Of a stretch of DNA of 64,000 bases, positions 8,448-17,583 are shown piece after piece; the stretch's first letter is position 1; each line of letters starts with the position of its first letter. Source of the DNA: an uncultured Bacteroidales bacterium (GTDB lineage: Bacteria > Bacteroidota > Bacteroidia > Bacteroidales > UBA932); contig CALUUA010000010.1 in NCBI GenBank assembly GCA_944323845.1, positions 17,296-81,295 on the forward strand. Reading direction: 5' to 3'. The position numbers and the translations under genes were made by a program. Below the pieces are notes generated by a model. It was given only the letters and a program-made list of their open reading frames with translations, was not told where the DNA came from and ran no database searches.

Positions 8448-8468
8448 ATTGTCCGGAACCCGGACAAT
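8448..8468 (+). promoter_or_regulatory. Perfect 9-bp inverted repeat between rhaB and rhaA
   Basis: ATTGTCCGG and CCGGACAAT flank the three bases AAC. The repeat lies 19 bases after the rhaB stop and 18 before the rhaA ATG, with no T-run. It could be an intercistronic mRNA hairpin that sets the rhaB:rhaA ratio, or an operator half-site pair. The longest rhaA frame would translate through it, which favours the later rhaA start. Confidence 0.5.
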
Positions 8469-8486
8469 GAAAAAAACCATATGATC

Positions 8487-9743
8487 ATGAAAGACACAAA
8501 CATCGAAAAAGCCTATGAGGCAGCCAAGGAACGCTATGCTGCGATAGGCGTTGACACGGACAAGGCGCTTGACGCTCTCCAGAAAATATCCCTTTCACTC
8601 CACTGCTGGCAGGCAGATGACGTGGCCGGTTTCGAAGTCTTGGGAGAAGGTTCGCTTTCCGGCGGAATCCAGGTGACCGGAAACTATCCGGGCAGGGCCC
8701 GCAATATCGACGAACTCCGCGCAGACATACTGAAGGCTGCGTCCCTCATTCCGGGAAAACACCGTCTTAGCCTGCATGAAATATACGGCGATTTTCAGGG
8801 CAAGGCCGTGGACAGGAACGAAGTCACTCCGGAGCATTTCAAAAGCTGGATGGAGTGGGGAGCGGAACATGGGATGAAACTCGATTTCAACAGTACATCC
8901 TTCTCTCATCCCAAGAGCGGCGACCTCACGCTTGCAAACCCGGACGATGGCATACGCAACTTCTGGATCGAACATACGAAGAGGTGCCGCCAGATAAGCG
9001 AGGAAATCGGGAAATACCAGAACGACCCTTGTATCATGAACCTGTGGGTGCATGACGGAAGCAAGGAAGTGCCGGCAAGCAGGCTGAAATACCGTCAGAT
9101 CCTGAAAAATTCCCTCGATGAGATATTCGCCGTGAAATACGACCATATGAAGGACGGGATAGAAGCGAAACTTTTCGGCATAGGCCTCGAAAACTATACT
9201 GTAGGTTCCTATGATTTCTACCTCGGCTATGGAGCCAGGAACGGGAAGATGGTTACGCTCGACACCGGGCATTTCCACCTGACTGAAAGCATAGCGGACA
9301 AGGTTTCGTCCCTCCTGCTCTTTACTCCTGAAATCAACCTTCATGTCAGCCGTCCGGTGAGATGGGACAGCGACCATGTCGTCATACTGAACGATGACAT
9401 AGCCGACCTGGCGCGCGAAATCATCAGATGCAAGGCGTTGGACAAGGTTCATATAGGACTTGACTATTTCGATGCCACCATAAACAGGATCGGGGCTTAT
9501 GTCATCGGCAGCCGCGCTACCCAGAAAGCATTCCTCATGGCTCTTCTCGAACCGGGAGACAGGCTTCAGGACTATGAATCCAAGGGGCGTTATTTCGAGC
9601 GTCTGGCTGTACAGGAAGAACTCAAGAGCATGCCGTGGAGCGCTGTCTGGGACATGTTCTGCCTGAAGAACGGTGTACCTGTAGGCGAATGCTATATTCA
9701 GGACATCCTCAAGTATGAAGCCGATGTCACTTCAAAAAGATAA
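8487..9743 (+). CDS. rhaA: L-rhamnose isomerase
   Basis: 418 residues from the ATG at 8487 (ATG at 8481 is equally possible; the longer frame from 8436 runs through a hairpin and has no family match in its first 15 residues). RhaA interconverts L-rhamnose and L-rhamnulose using a metal pair. The start KDTNIEKAYEAAKERYAAIG, then LSLHCWQADDVAGFE, ITGNYPGRARN-type, LDFNSTSFSHPKS, LWVHDGSKE, LDTGHFHLTES and LHVSRPVRWDSDHVV segments are all diagnostic, with the His and Asp metal ligands present in the HDGSK and DTGHFH blocks. E. coli RhaA has 419 residues, so the length is right. Its stop lies 3 bases before the rhaT ATG. Confidence 0.97.
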   Translation: MKDTNIEKAYEAAKERYAAIGVDTDKALDALQKISLSLHCWQADDVAGFEVLGEGSLSGGIQVTGNYPGRARNIDELRADILKAASLIPGKHRLSLHEIYGDFQGKAVDRNEVTPEHFKSWMEWGAEHGMKLDFNSTSFSHPKSGDLTLANPDDGIRNFWIEHTKRCRQISEEIGKYQNDPCIMNLWVHDGSKEVPASRLKYRQILKNSLDEIFAVKYDHMKDGIEAKLFGIGLENYTVGSYDFYLGYGARNGKMVTLDTGHFHLTESIADKVSSLLLFTPEINLHVSRPVRWDSDHVVILNDDIADLAREIIRCKALDKVHIGLDYFDATINRIGAYVIGSRATQKAFLMALLEPGDRLQDYESKGRYFERLAVQEELKSMPWSAVWDMFCLKNGVPVGECYIQDILKYEADVTSKR

Positions 9744-9746
9744 GGA

Positions 9747-10754
9747 ATGAACAACCTTTTAGGATTATTGATAATCGCAGCCGGGAGCTTCGGCCAGAGC
9801 AGTTCGTATGTACCTATAAACAAGGTCAGGGACTGGAGCTGGGAGAGCTTCTGGCTTGTCCAGGGCATTTTCGCATGGCTGGTCTTCCCGTTTGCCGGAG
9901 CATTGCTGGCAGTGCCGGAAGGCCAGACGCTCTGGCAAATTCTCGCGTCTGACCCTGCCTCGTCATGGGCTGCCGTAGGATACGGCGTGCTGTGGGGAGT
10001 CGGAGGCCTTACTTTCGGTCTGTCCATGAGATACCTCGGCGTGGCCATGGGGCAGTCCATATCGCTCGGTACATGCGCGGCTTTCGGGACCCTGTTCCCT
10101 GCCATTGCCGCAGGCACCGATCTGTTCAGGGGAGCCGGACTTGTCCTGCTTCTCGGAGTCTGCATCACGCTGGCAGGCATAGCGGTCATCGGATACGCCG
10201 GCAGTCTGCGTTCGAAGGATATGACCTCCGAGGAAAAATCCAGGGCTGTCAAGGAGTTCGCTCTGACCAAAGGCCTTTGTGTGGCTCTTTTGGCCGGCGT
10301 GATGAGTGCGTGTTTCGCTCTCGGACTCTCTGCCGGCCCTGTTGTGGAGGAGTCTCCGGCCCTGTTCAAGACGCTTCCTGCCACCTTTCTCGTGACTATC
10401 GGGGGCTTCTTTACCAACGCGGCCTACTGTCTCTTCCAGAACTGGAGGAACCGCTCGTTTTCCGACTACGGTAAGAAGGCTGCCCTTCCGGGCAATATCC
10501 TTTTCTGCGCGCTTGCCGGCCTGCTGTGGTACACCCAGTTCTTCGGATTAGGCATAGGCACAAGTTTCTTCGACAGCGGTTCCGTACTCTACGCTTTCGC
10601 ATGGTGCATACTGATGGCTCTGAATGTAGTGTTCAGCAATGTCTGGGGCATCATCCTGAAAGAGTGGAAAGGGGTGCGGACGAAGACGGCGGCGGTGCTG
10701 GTCTGCGGACTCGCAGTGCTGGTCTTCTCGCTCGTTTTTCCGAATCTATTCTGA
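9747..10754 (+). CDS. rhaT: L-rhamnose/H+ symporter
   Basis: 335 residues and about ten hydrophobic membrane segments, matching the DMT-superfamily rhamnose permease (E. coli about 344). The start NNLLGLLIIAAGSFGQSSSYVPINKVRDWSWE matches the RhaT pattern in which a conserved Lys-Val-(Arg/Lys)-x-Trp-Ser-Trp-Glu follows the first membrane helix. The protein imports L-rhamnose with a proton across the inner membrane, feeding rhaA just upstream (3-base gap) and rhaD downstream (26-base gap). A RhaT-type importer implies that rhamnose enters as free monosaccharide, after cleavage outside the cytosol by an enzyme such as the signal-peptide GH78-like protein. Confidence 0.93.
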   Translation: MNNLLGLLIIAAGSFGQSSSYVPINKVRDWSWESFWLVQGIFAWLVFPFAGALLAVPEGQTLWQILASDPASSWAAVGYGVLWGVGGLTFGLSMRYLGVAMGQSISLGTCAAFGTLFPAIAAGTDLFRGAGLVLLLGVCITLAGIAVIGYAGSLRSKDMTSEEKSRAVKEFALTKGLCVALLAGVMSACFALGLSAGPVVEESPALFKTLPATFLVTIGGFFTNAAYCLFQNWRNRSFSDYGKKAALPGNILFCALAGLLWYTQFFGLGIGTSFFDSGSVLYAFAWCILMALNVVFSNVWGIILKEWKGVRTKTAAVLVCGLAVLVFSLVFPNLF

Positions 10755-10780
10755 TTGTCTGACCTTAAAAATTCCAAATA

Positions 10781-11593
10781 ATGCAAAAATCCATACTTGA
10801 AGGCCGCCCGGGACTCGCCCGCCAGATAGAAGAAGTGGCTGAAACGGCCGGCTATCTCTGGCAGAAAGGCTGGGCCGAAAGGAACGGCGGCAACATCACC
10901 GTGAATATCACCGCACATGTGGACGATGACATGAGGTCGCTCCCCGCCATATGCGGCCCGGTGCAGATAGGGCTTACACTGCCGCATCTGAAAGGATGCT
11001 GGTTTTTCTGCAAAGGTACGAACAAGAGGATGCGCGATCTGGCCCGGAAGCCGATGGAGAACGGTTCCATCATAAGGATACTGGACGACTGTTCCAGCTA
11101 TGAGATCGTGGCCGACATGCCTGTCAAACCTACTTCGGAGCTTCCGTCGCATCTGGCTGTCCATAACGATTTCGTGGAACGCGGCTTGGATTACAAGGCC
11201 TCCCTGCATACCCATCCCATAGAGTTGGTGGCCATGTCGCATACTGGCAAATTCCTGAAAAAGGATGTCCTGACCGACTTGTTGTGGAGCATGATTCCTG
11301 AGACCAAGGCATTTTGCCCGAGAGGTCTCGGCATAGTGGATTACAAGCTCCCGGGCTCGCTCGATCTGGCTGCTGCCACCATACGCGAACTGGAAGATTA
11401 TGACGTGGTGATGTGGGAGAAGCACGGGGTCTTCGCCGTCGGTACCGACATCATGGAGGCTTTCGATCAGGTGGACGTACTGAACAAATCCGCCCAGATA
11501 TACATAAGCGCAAAATGCATGGGCTATGAGCCTGACGGGATGACTGCGGAGCAGATGAAGGAAATGTCCGTGGCTTTCAACCTTCCGAAATAA
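10781..11593 (+). CDS. rhaD: Rhamnulose-1-phosphate aldolase
   Basis: 270 residues (E. coli 274). This class II zinc aldolase splits L-rhamnulose-1-phosphate to dihydroxyacetone phosphate and L-lactaldehyde. Zinc ligands can be placed by motif: His143 and His145 in SLHTHPIE and His215 in WEKHGVF, spaced as in the E. coli enzyme (141, 143, 212). The phosphate-binding start KGWAERNGGNITVN and the TSELPSHLAVH block are also typical. It ends the canonical rhamnose genes. A lactaldehyde reductase (fucO/rhaO type), which often accompanies this set, is not present nearby, and neither is an AraC-type RhaR regulator; both would have to be encoded elsewhere. Confidence 0.95.
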   Translation: MQKSILEGRPGLARQIEEVAETAGYLWQKGWAERNGGNITVNITAHVDDDMRSLPAICGPVQIGLTLPHLKGCWFFCKGTNKRMRDLARKPMENGSIIRILDDCSSYEIVADMPVKPTSELPSHLAVHNDFVERGLDYKASLHTHPIELVAMSHTGKFLKKDVLTDLLWSMIPETKAFCPRGLGIVDYKLPGSLDLAAATIRELEDYDVVMWEKHGVFAVGTDIMEAFDQVDVLNKSAQIYISAKCMGYEPDGMTAEQMKEMSVAFNLPK

Positions 11594-11614
11594 ACCGTAA
11601 GACTGGAATCTGAT

Positions 11615-13781
11615 ATGAAATACATTGTGAAGAAAGTGACCGGAAGATTCCGGTTCACTTTCTTTCTGTGCATGTCCGCCATGCTTTGTGCCGGATGCGC
11701 GCGGGAAGACCGTGAAATGTTCGGCGACCGCCCCCTTGACGAGGTGGTGAGGGCTCTTGCTCTCGAACAGAAGGTGAATATCGTGGTCGGCGGTGTCCGG
11801 GGAGCCGACAATCCCCCGTATCCTGCTCCCGGAATGCCGGTGCGCAGTTCGAACGGGCTTACCGCCCACTTTACTTCGGGGAAGGTGAAAGGGGCGGCAG
11901 CCTACGGCTATGCGATAGATTCTCTGGGAATACCGGTGGTGACTTACGCGGACGGTCCTGCCGGCGTGCGCATCGACCCTGTCAGGGAAGGGGATTCTCT
12001 GACATATTACTGTACGGCATTCCCTACCGGCAGCAGCCTTGCGGCCGGCTGGGATACGGCTATGGTCAGGACCGTGGCTGCCGCCATCGGTAACGAAGCC
12101 CGCGAATACGGGGTGGATATATTGCTCGCACCCGGGATGAACATTATCAGGAATCCCCTCTGCGGTAGGAATTTCGAGTATTATTCGGAAGACCCGGTGC
12201 TGACGGGAATGATTGGAGCGGCCTATGTGGACGGAGTGCAGTCCGAAAATGTCGGCGTGTCTGTCAAGCATTTCGCCGTGAACAATCAGGAGACTCTGCG
12301 CAACGGCATAGATGTCAAGGTCAGCGAAAGGGCGATGCGCGAAATTTATTTCAAGGCTTTCGAACATGTTGTCAAGGAGGCTTCCCCGTGGACGGTAATG
12401 TCTTCCTACAACAAGATAAACGGAATCCTCGCATCCGAAAACGAGTGGCTGCTGACGGAAGTGCTGCGGGAAGAATGGGGATTCGACGGCGCGGTGGTGA
12501 CCGACTGGTGGGCTGAAGAGAACGGTGCCAGACAGCAGGCTGCCGGCAATGACCTGCTGATGCCGGGTTCAGAGCACCAGTACGATGAAATAATGGCTGC
12601 CGTCCGGGACGGCTCCCTTCCGGAATCCGTATTGGACAGGAATGTCGGACGTATCCTGAAGATGACGGCCCGCACCAATTCCTTTGCGGGGTATGAGCCG
12701 TCATGCCGTCCGGATCTCGAAGCGCACGCCCGCATTGCCCGGGAAGCGGGCACCCGGGGAATGGTCCTGCTGGAGAATGACGGTACTCTGCCGCTGAAGC
12801 CGGGAATCAGCATGGTTCTTTTCGGCAATGCCGCCTATGATACTTATGTGGGAGGGACAGGCAGCGGAAACGTGAACCGTCGTTACAAGGTCAATATCTG
12901 TGACGGATTTTCGGAGGCCGGTTTCGATGTGTTCCCTGCTGTCGCTGCGTCTTACAGGCGTTATATCGCTGCGGAAAAGGCCCGCATGGGCGGAGAGAAT
13001 TTCTGGTGGGTGCCGAAGGTGGAGGAGATGCAGGTGCCGTCAGCTTCGGTGAAAAAGGCCGTGGCCGCCTGTGATGCTGCGGTATATGTGCTGGGCCGGA
13101 TGGCTGGCGAAGGCTGTCCTTCTGCTGAACATGGGCGGTATGGCGGACTTGGAAAACTGTCCTGATTTCGATGCTGTCCTGCATGTGTGGATGCCGGGGC
13201 AGGAGGCCGGTCACAGCGTGGCGGATGTGGTCTCCGGAAAGGTCAATCCGTCCGGCAGGCTGCCTTTCACGTGGGCCCGGAACTATGAGGATTACCCTTC
13301 GGCTGCCGATTTCCCTCTGTCCGGAGGCTCCGACAGGGAAGTGGCGTACACCGAAGACATTTTCGTAGGCTACCGCCATTTCGACAGGAGCGGCCTCCGG
13401 GTGCGTTACCCGTTCGGATATGGTCTGAGCTATACCGATTTCGCCTATGAGGATCTTAAGGTCGCCCGTTCGGGCAATGTTTTCAATGCTTCGCTGACTG
13501 TTTCCAATACCGGAACATGTGCCGGAAGGGAGGTCGTGCAGCTTTATGTATCTTCTCCGGCGTATGTGGCAGACAGGCCTTTGAAGGAGCTGAAGTCTTT
13601 CGCCGTGACTCCTGTCCTGATGCCTGGGGAGAGCTGCCGGGTGACCATGCGTTTCGACAGGGACGACCTGTCCGTGTGGGAAAACGGAAGATGGGCGGTG
13701 AAACGCGGAAAATACAGGGTGTATGCGGCTTCTTCGGCCGAGGATATCAGGTCGGAGACAGTAGTTTCTGCAGGGCTGTGA
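11615..13781 (+). pseudogene. GH3 beta-glucosidase lipoprotein, broken by a frame-changing internal deletion
   Basis: The first frame (11615-13165) encodes a lipoprotein signal ending LCAGC (Cys28), the GH3 barrel with KHFAVNNQE and the nucleophile Asp297 in VVTDWWAEE, and the start of the alpha/beta-sandwich up to VLGRMAGEGC, then goes out of frame and stops. The second frame picks up at about 13110 with AVLLLNMGGMADLEN and carries HVWMPGQEAGHSVADVVSGKVNPSGRLPFTW and the C-terminal fibronectin-III-like domain to 13781. About 30-35 residues that normally link GEGxDR to VVVVLNxGG are missing. The break coincides with AAGGCTGT at 13110-13117, readable as Glu-Gly-Cys in one frame and Lys-Ala-Val in the other, as expected for deletion between two short direct repeats. 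An assembly error is the alternative. Confidence 0.85.
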
Positions 13782-13825
13782 AGTTCGTGAAGTCCGGCGT
13801 CAAGTCGGGACAAGTTAGGGGCAAA

Positions 13826-13833
13826 TACTTTTG
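13826..13833 (+). promoter_or_regulatory. Bacteroidota -7 promoter element before the FHS permease-ROK kinase genes
   Basis: TACTTTTG matches TAnnTTTG exactly within the 166-base gap after the GH3 pseudogene. A start just downstream leaves a leader of about 110 bases before the permease ATG. No clear -33 TTTG is visible. Confidence 0.45.
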
Positions 13834-13947
13834 TTCAATGCTGAAATTTTTGTAACTTTCGGAAATTTTGGGATGCGGATGAAGGCTGCCGTGTTCTGAA
13901 TATAACCCGTAATTAATTCATAATTATAATATTAAACACTAACAGCA

Positions 13948-15228
13948 ATGAACAAAAAAGGAAATGTCCTCGCGATTGTGATCATGTTCTTCCTTTTCGC
14001 CATGATCTCTTTCGTGACAGGACTGCAGAACCCTATGGGTATCATCGTAAAGGCTCAGTTCGGAGCTTCAAATGCCATGTCTCAGCTCGGAAACCTCGCG
14101 AATTTCATCGCATATGCGTTTATGGGGCTTCCTGCCGGACTGATTCTCAAGAAATACGGTTATAAGGTGACTTCTCTTATAGCAGTCGCCGTAGGTTTCA
14201 TCGGTGTCGGCATTTCATTCCTTTCAGGAGTGGCCGAAAGTTTCGGCGTGTATCTGGCAGGAGCCTTCGTTTCCGGCTTCTCCATGTGTATGCTGAATAC
14301 TGTGGTCAACCCTATGCTGAACACCCTCGGCGGCGGCGGAAACAAGGGTAACCAGCTTATCCAGCTCGGCGGCTCCATGAATTCTCTCGCTGCCACCATC
14401 GTGCCTATTCTGGTCGGCTATCTTATCGGCGAGGCGGCAAGCGCAACCATTTCCGATGCCAACCCGGCTCTCTTCATAGCCATGGCCATCTTCGCCCTCG
14501 CTTTCATCATCATTTTCTTCTCGCATATTCCGGAACCGGAGCTCGAGGCTGCCAAGGCTAACCCTCAGGTCAAGGCTGAAGGTACCTTGCAGAGCATCAA
14601 GGGCGCGTTGTCATACCGTCATTTCGTATTCGGTATCATTGCGATTTTCGTATATGTAGGTGTCGAGGTCGGCATCCCTAACATAGCAAACCTTTACATG
14701 ACCTCTCCTGAAGTAGGCATTACAGCCGGTGTCGCAGGTACCGTAGTGGGAATGTACTGGCTTCTGATGCTTGTAGGCCGTCTCGTAGGCGGTGCCATCG
14801 GCGGTAAGGTTTCCAGCCGCGCCATGATGATTACCGTATCTTCCGTAGCCATCTGCTTCCTGCTTCTGGGCATGTTCCTTCCTGAAGGAAAGATGGTGGC
14901 TTTCCCGGCCGTCACTTCCGACCTGTCATTCTCTTTGGTCGATATCCCTGTCGGAGTAGTCTTCTTTGTTCTCTGCGGACTCTGCACTTCGGTCATGTGG
15001 GGAAGTATCTTCAATCTGGCCGTCGAGGGGCTCGGCAAGTACACTTCGATCGCTTCCGGCCTCTTTATGGTGATGGTATGCGGTGGCGGTGTGCTTCCGT
15101 ACATCCAGGGCGCGGTGGCTGACGCATTCGGATACATCGACAGTTACTGGGTGCTTGTCATAGCCGTGGCTTACATGCTTTTCTTCGCCCTCTTCGGTTC
15201 GAGACCTGCCAAGAAGGCTGTCAAATAG
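13948..15228 (+). CDS. FHS-family MFS sugar permease (fucose/glucose/galactose type), copy 1
   Basis: 426 residues with twelve predicted membrane segments. The start FVTGLQNPMGIIVKAQFG, the loop LPAGLILKKYGYK and the GGGGNKGNQLIQLGGSMNSLAATIVP block are typical of the FHS branch of the major facilitator superfamily (FucP/GluP-like sugar:H+ symporters). It is a close paralogue of the permease at 16264: the two align without large gaps and share most of the residues around the first two membrane segments and the GGGNKGNQLIQ block. The ROK kinase gene lies between them, implying uptake followed by phosphorylation of a hexose. The exact sugar is not readable. Free hexoses from the GH3 or glucanase activities of this region are plausible substrates. 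Confidence 0.85.
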   Translation: MNKKGNVLAIVIMFFLFAMISFVTGLQNPMGIIVKAQFGASNAMSQLGNLANFIAYAFMGLPAGLILKKYGYKVTSLIAVAVGFIGVGISFLSGVAESFGVYLAGAFVSGFSMCMLNTVVNPMLNTLGGGGNKGNQLIQLGGSMNSLAATIVPILVGYLIGEAASATISDANPALFIAMAIFALAFIIIFFSHIPEPELEAAKANPQVKAEGTLQSIKGALSYRHFVFGIIAIFVYVGVEVGIPNIANLYMTSPEVGITAGVAGTVVGMYWLLMLVGRLVGGAIGGKVSSRAMMITVSSVAICFLLLGMFLPEGKMVAFPAVTSDLSFSLVDIPVGVVFFVLCGLCTSVMWGSIFNLAVEGLGKYTSIASGLFMVMVCGGGVLPYIQGAVADAFGYIDSYWVLVIAVAYMLFFALFGSRPAKKAVK

Positions 15229-15256
15229 TGTTTAACCTGTTAATGATTCGCAAGTC

Positions 15257-16234
15257 ATGAATGTAACGGATGTCATAGACAGACCTTATGTCATAGGTAT
15301 TGACATAGGGGGACAGACTACCAAGATGGGTATTGTGGATATGCGCGGACAGGTTCTTTCCCAGACGGTCATACGCACGGACTCCCATACCGATGTGAAC
15401 GATTATGTGGATGACGTGGCCGAGGCTCTGGACAAGATCATCAAGGAGTCCGGATCCGAAGGCAAGATAAGGGGAGTAGGCGTAGGCGCACCTAACGGAA
15501 ACTATTATACCGGCACTATAGAGAATGCGGCCAACATCACATGGGGAGGAAACAAGTCCATACCTTTCGCAGAGCTGCTTTCAGCCAAGCTCGGCGGGCT
15601 CAAGGTAGCCCTGACGAATGATGCCAATGCTGCCGCTGTGGGCGAAATGACCTATGGAGCCGCCAGAGGTATGAAGAACTTCATCATGATCACTCTGGGA
15701 ACAGGTGTCGGCAGCGGTATTGTCATAAACGGAGAGGTAGTGTACGGGCATGACGGATTTGCCGGAGAGCTCGGGCATACCTGCGCGGTGAGGCATAACG
15801 GCCGTCAGTGCAGCTGCGGCAAGACCGGCTGTCTGGAGGCGTATTGCTCGGCTATTGGAGTTTCCCGTACGGCCCGCGAATGGCTGACACTGACTGACGA
15901 GCCTTCCGTATTGAGAAGTCTGGATGTCATTTCCTCGAAGGACGTCTACGAGGCGGCCAAAGAAGGAGACAAGCTGGCTCTGAAGATTCTGGAGTTCACG
16001 GGCAAGATGCTCGGACAGGCTTTTGCCGACTTCGTGGCATTCAGCGCCCCTGAAGCCATCGTGCTTTTCGGCGGTCTGGCCAGGGCGAAGGAATATCTTT
16101 ACCAGCCTATCATGGATGCCATGAATGACAATCTTCTTTCACTCTGGAGGAATAAGATAAAGGTAGTCTTCTCCCAGCTCAAGGAGTCGGATGCGGCTAT
16201 CCTTGGGGCTTCGGCTCTTGCGTGGGAGCTTTAG
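15257..16234 (+). CDS. ROK-family sugar kinase, probable glucokinase
   Basis: 325 residues. The N-terminal phosphate-binding motif is VIGIDIGGQTTKMGI; the catalytic Asp lies in LTNDANAAAVGEMTYG; the glycine-rich LGTGVGSGIVINGEVVYG and the zinc-binding GHTCAVRHNGRQCSCGKTGCLE follow in the usual order, so the structural zinc site is complete. There is no N-terminal helix-turn-helix, so it is an enzyme rather than a ROK repressor. It lies 28 bases after one FHS permease and 29 before its paralogue, forming a compact import-and-phosphorylate module. Glucose is the commonest substrate for this subgroup, but other hexoses such as mannose or fructose cannot be ruled out by sequence. Confidence 0.88.
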   Translation: MNVTDVIDRPYVIGIDIGGQTTKMGIVDMRGQVLSQTVIRTDSHTDVNDYVDDVAEALDKIIKESGSEGKIRGVGVGAPNGNYYTGTIENAANITWGGNKSIPFAELLSAKLGGLKVALTNDANAAAVGEMTYGAARGMKNFIMITLGTGVGSGIVINGEVVYGHDGFAGELGHTCAVRHNGRQCSCGKTGCLEAYCSAIGVSRTAREWLTLTDEPSVLRSLDVISSKDVYEAAKEGDKLALKILEFTGKMLGQAFADFVAFSAPEAIVLFGGLARAKEYLYQPIMDAMNDNLLSLWRNKIKVVFSQLKESDAAILGASALAWEL

Positions 16235-16263
16235 GGGTCAAAGTCATTTAAAAATCCGAATCT

Positions 16264-17559
16264 ATGAAAATAAGGAAATATCTGCCGGCCATCATACTGT
16301 GCTATGTGCTGTTTTTCATGATAGCTTTCGTCACTGGGCTCCAGAATCCTCTCGGAGTCATCGTGAAGTCCCAGTACGGCGTGTCAATGGGTGTTGCGCA
16401 GCTCGGGAATTTCGCCAATTTCATAGCTTATGCCTGCATGGGTATTCCGGCGGGACTTATGCTGAAGAAATATGGCTACAAGTTCTCCCTGCTCGTGGCG
16501 GTCACAGTGGGTATAATAGGCCTCGGATTCATGTTTTTCTCCGGCCAGATCGCCCGTGGCCTGTGGATGTATTTCCTTGGCGCTTTCGTAGCAGGTTTCT
16601 CCATGTGTATGCTTAATGCGGCTGTCAACCCTCTGCTGAACTCTATCGGAGGAGGCGGAAACAAGGGTAACCAGCTCATACAGTGGGGAGGTTCGCTGAA
16701 TTCCATAGCCGCGACGATCGTGCCTTTCGTAGTGGGTTTCCTTATGGGGCGTTCTGCCGGCACACGCCAGTTCATAAACGGTGTGCCGCGCTTCGAGATA
16801 GCCGATGTGAATCCTATGTTCATCGTCATGGTCTCGATTTTCGCCCTTGCCATTCTGGCCATACTTTTCATCGACATCCCTGAAACGGAGAAGGTGAAGG
16901 ATACCAAAAAGGCCATGGATCAGCTGATGGGGCGTGACGGGAAGTACAGTTGCTTCTCGTTCCGCCACTTCGTCCTCGGCGCCGTAGCTGTTTTCCTTTA
17001 TACGGGTATCGAGGTCAGTGTGGCGAACATGACCAATATCTATCTTATCCACGAGGTGGGCGTAGATCCGCGTTCGGCAGGTGTGATTGTGGCGATTTAC
17101 TGGTTCTGCATGTTTGTCGGCCGCGTGGTCGGCGGATCGCTGGGAACGAAGTTTTCCAGCCGTGACATGCTCCAGTTCTCGTCCGTGATGGCTATGATAT
17201 TCATTCTGATTACCATATTCACTCCGGCGAAGATCACTATCGAGATAGGCCGCTACAGTCTGGGAAATATTCCTGTAAATGTGGTCTTTCTTGTGATGAC
17301 CGGACTTTTCACTTCGGTCATGTGGGGAAATATCTACAACCTTTCGGTCGAAGGTCTCGGCAAGTACACCTCCACTGCGACAGGATTCTTCATGATGATG
17401 GTCTGCGGCGGCGGTATAGTACCTATCATTCAGGGATTGTTTGCCGATCTGGTAGGGTGCAGGATGTCTTTCTGGATTATCATAGCATGCCTGTGCTATC
17501 TCCTTTACTACGGCTCGACCGGCTATAAGAATGTGAACAGGAAGATTCCTGTCGAATGA
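16264..17559 (+). CDS. FHS-family MFS sugar permease, copy 2
   Basis: 431 residues and twelve predicted membrane segments. Shared landmarks with the permease at 13948 include FVTGLQNPLGVIVKSQYG, IPAGLMLKKYGYK, FSMCMLNAAVNPLLNSIGGGGNKGNQLIQ and SVEGLGKYTS. The copies differ mainly in the central loop, which here has an extra hydrophilic stretch (FINGVPRFEIAD), and at the C-terminus, where this copy ends in a short basic tail. A tandem duplication with the kinase gene caught between the copies is the simplest origin. The divergence is enough for the two to differ in substrate or affinity. It is the last gene of the plus-strand sugar region and is followed by a strong bidirectional terminator. 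Confidence 0.85.
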   Translation: MKIRKYLPAIILCYVLFFMIAFVTGLQNPLGVIVKSQYGVSMGVAQLGNFANFIAYACMGIPAGLMLKKYGYKFSLLVAVTVGIIGLGFMFFSGQIARGLWMYFLGAFVAGFSMCMLNAAVNPLLNSIGGGGNKGNQLIQWGGSLNSIAATIVPFVVGFLMGRSAGTRQFINGVPRFEIADVNPMFIVMVSIFALAILAILFIDIPETEKVKDTKKAMDQLMGRDGKYSCFSFRHFVLGAVAVFLYTGIEVSVANMTNIYLIHEVGVDPRSAGVIVAIYWFCMFVGRVVGGSLGTKFSSRDMLQFSSVMAMIFILITIFTPAKITIEIGRYSLGNIPVNVVFLVMTGLFTSVMWGNIYNLSVEGLGKYTSTATGFFMMMVCGGGIVPIIQGLFADLVGCRMSFWIIIACLCYLLYYGSTGYKNVNRKIPVE

Positions 17560-17583
17560 CTCGTCTTAGACGTATAAAGACAG

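Noticed and set aside
10589..12367. 592-codon open frame on the minus strand opposite rhaD and the GH3 gene
   Set aside because: It lies antisense to two well-identified families, its predicted protein is His/Arg-rich without any motif, and the strong codon bias of the plus genes leaves this frame open by chance. The same applies to long antisense frames at 5690-6808 and to the frame at 49708-51060, which lies on the kinase gene's own strand in another reading frame.
11615..13165. Programmed frameshift to make full-length GH3
   Set aside because: A slip of one or two bases would not restore the missing 30-35 residues between the conserved blocks, and no slippery heptamer with a stimulatory structure is seen at the junction.
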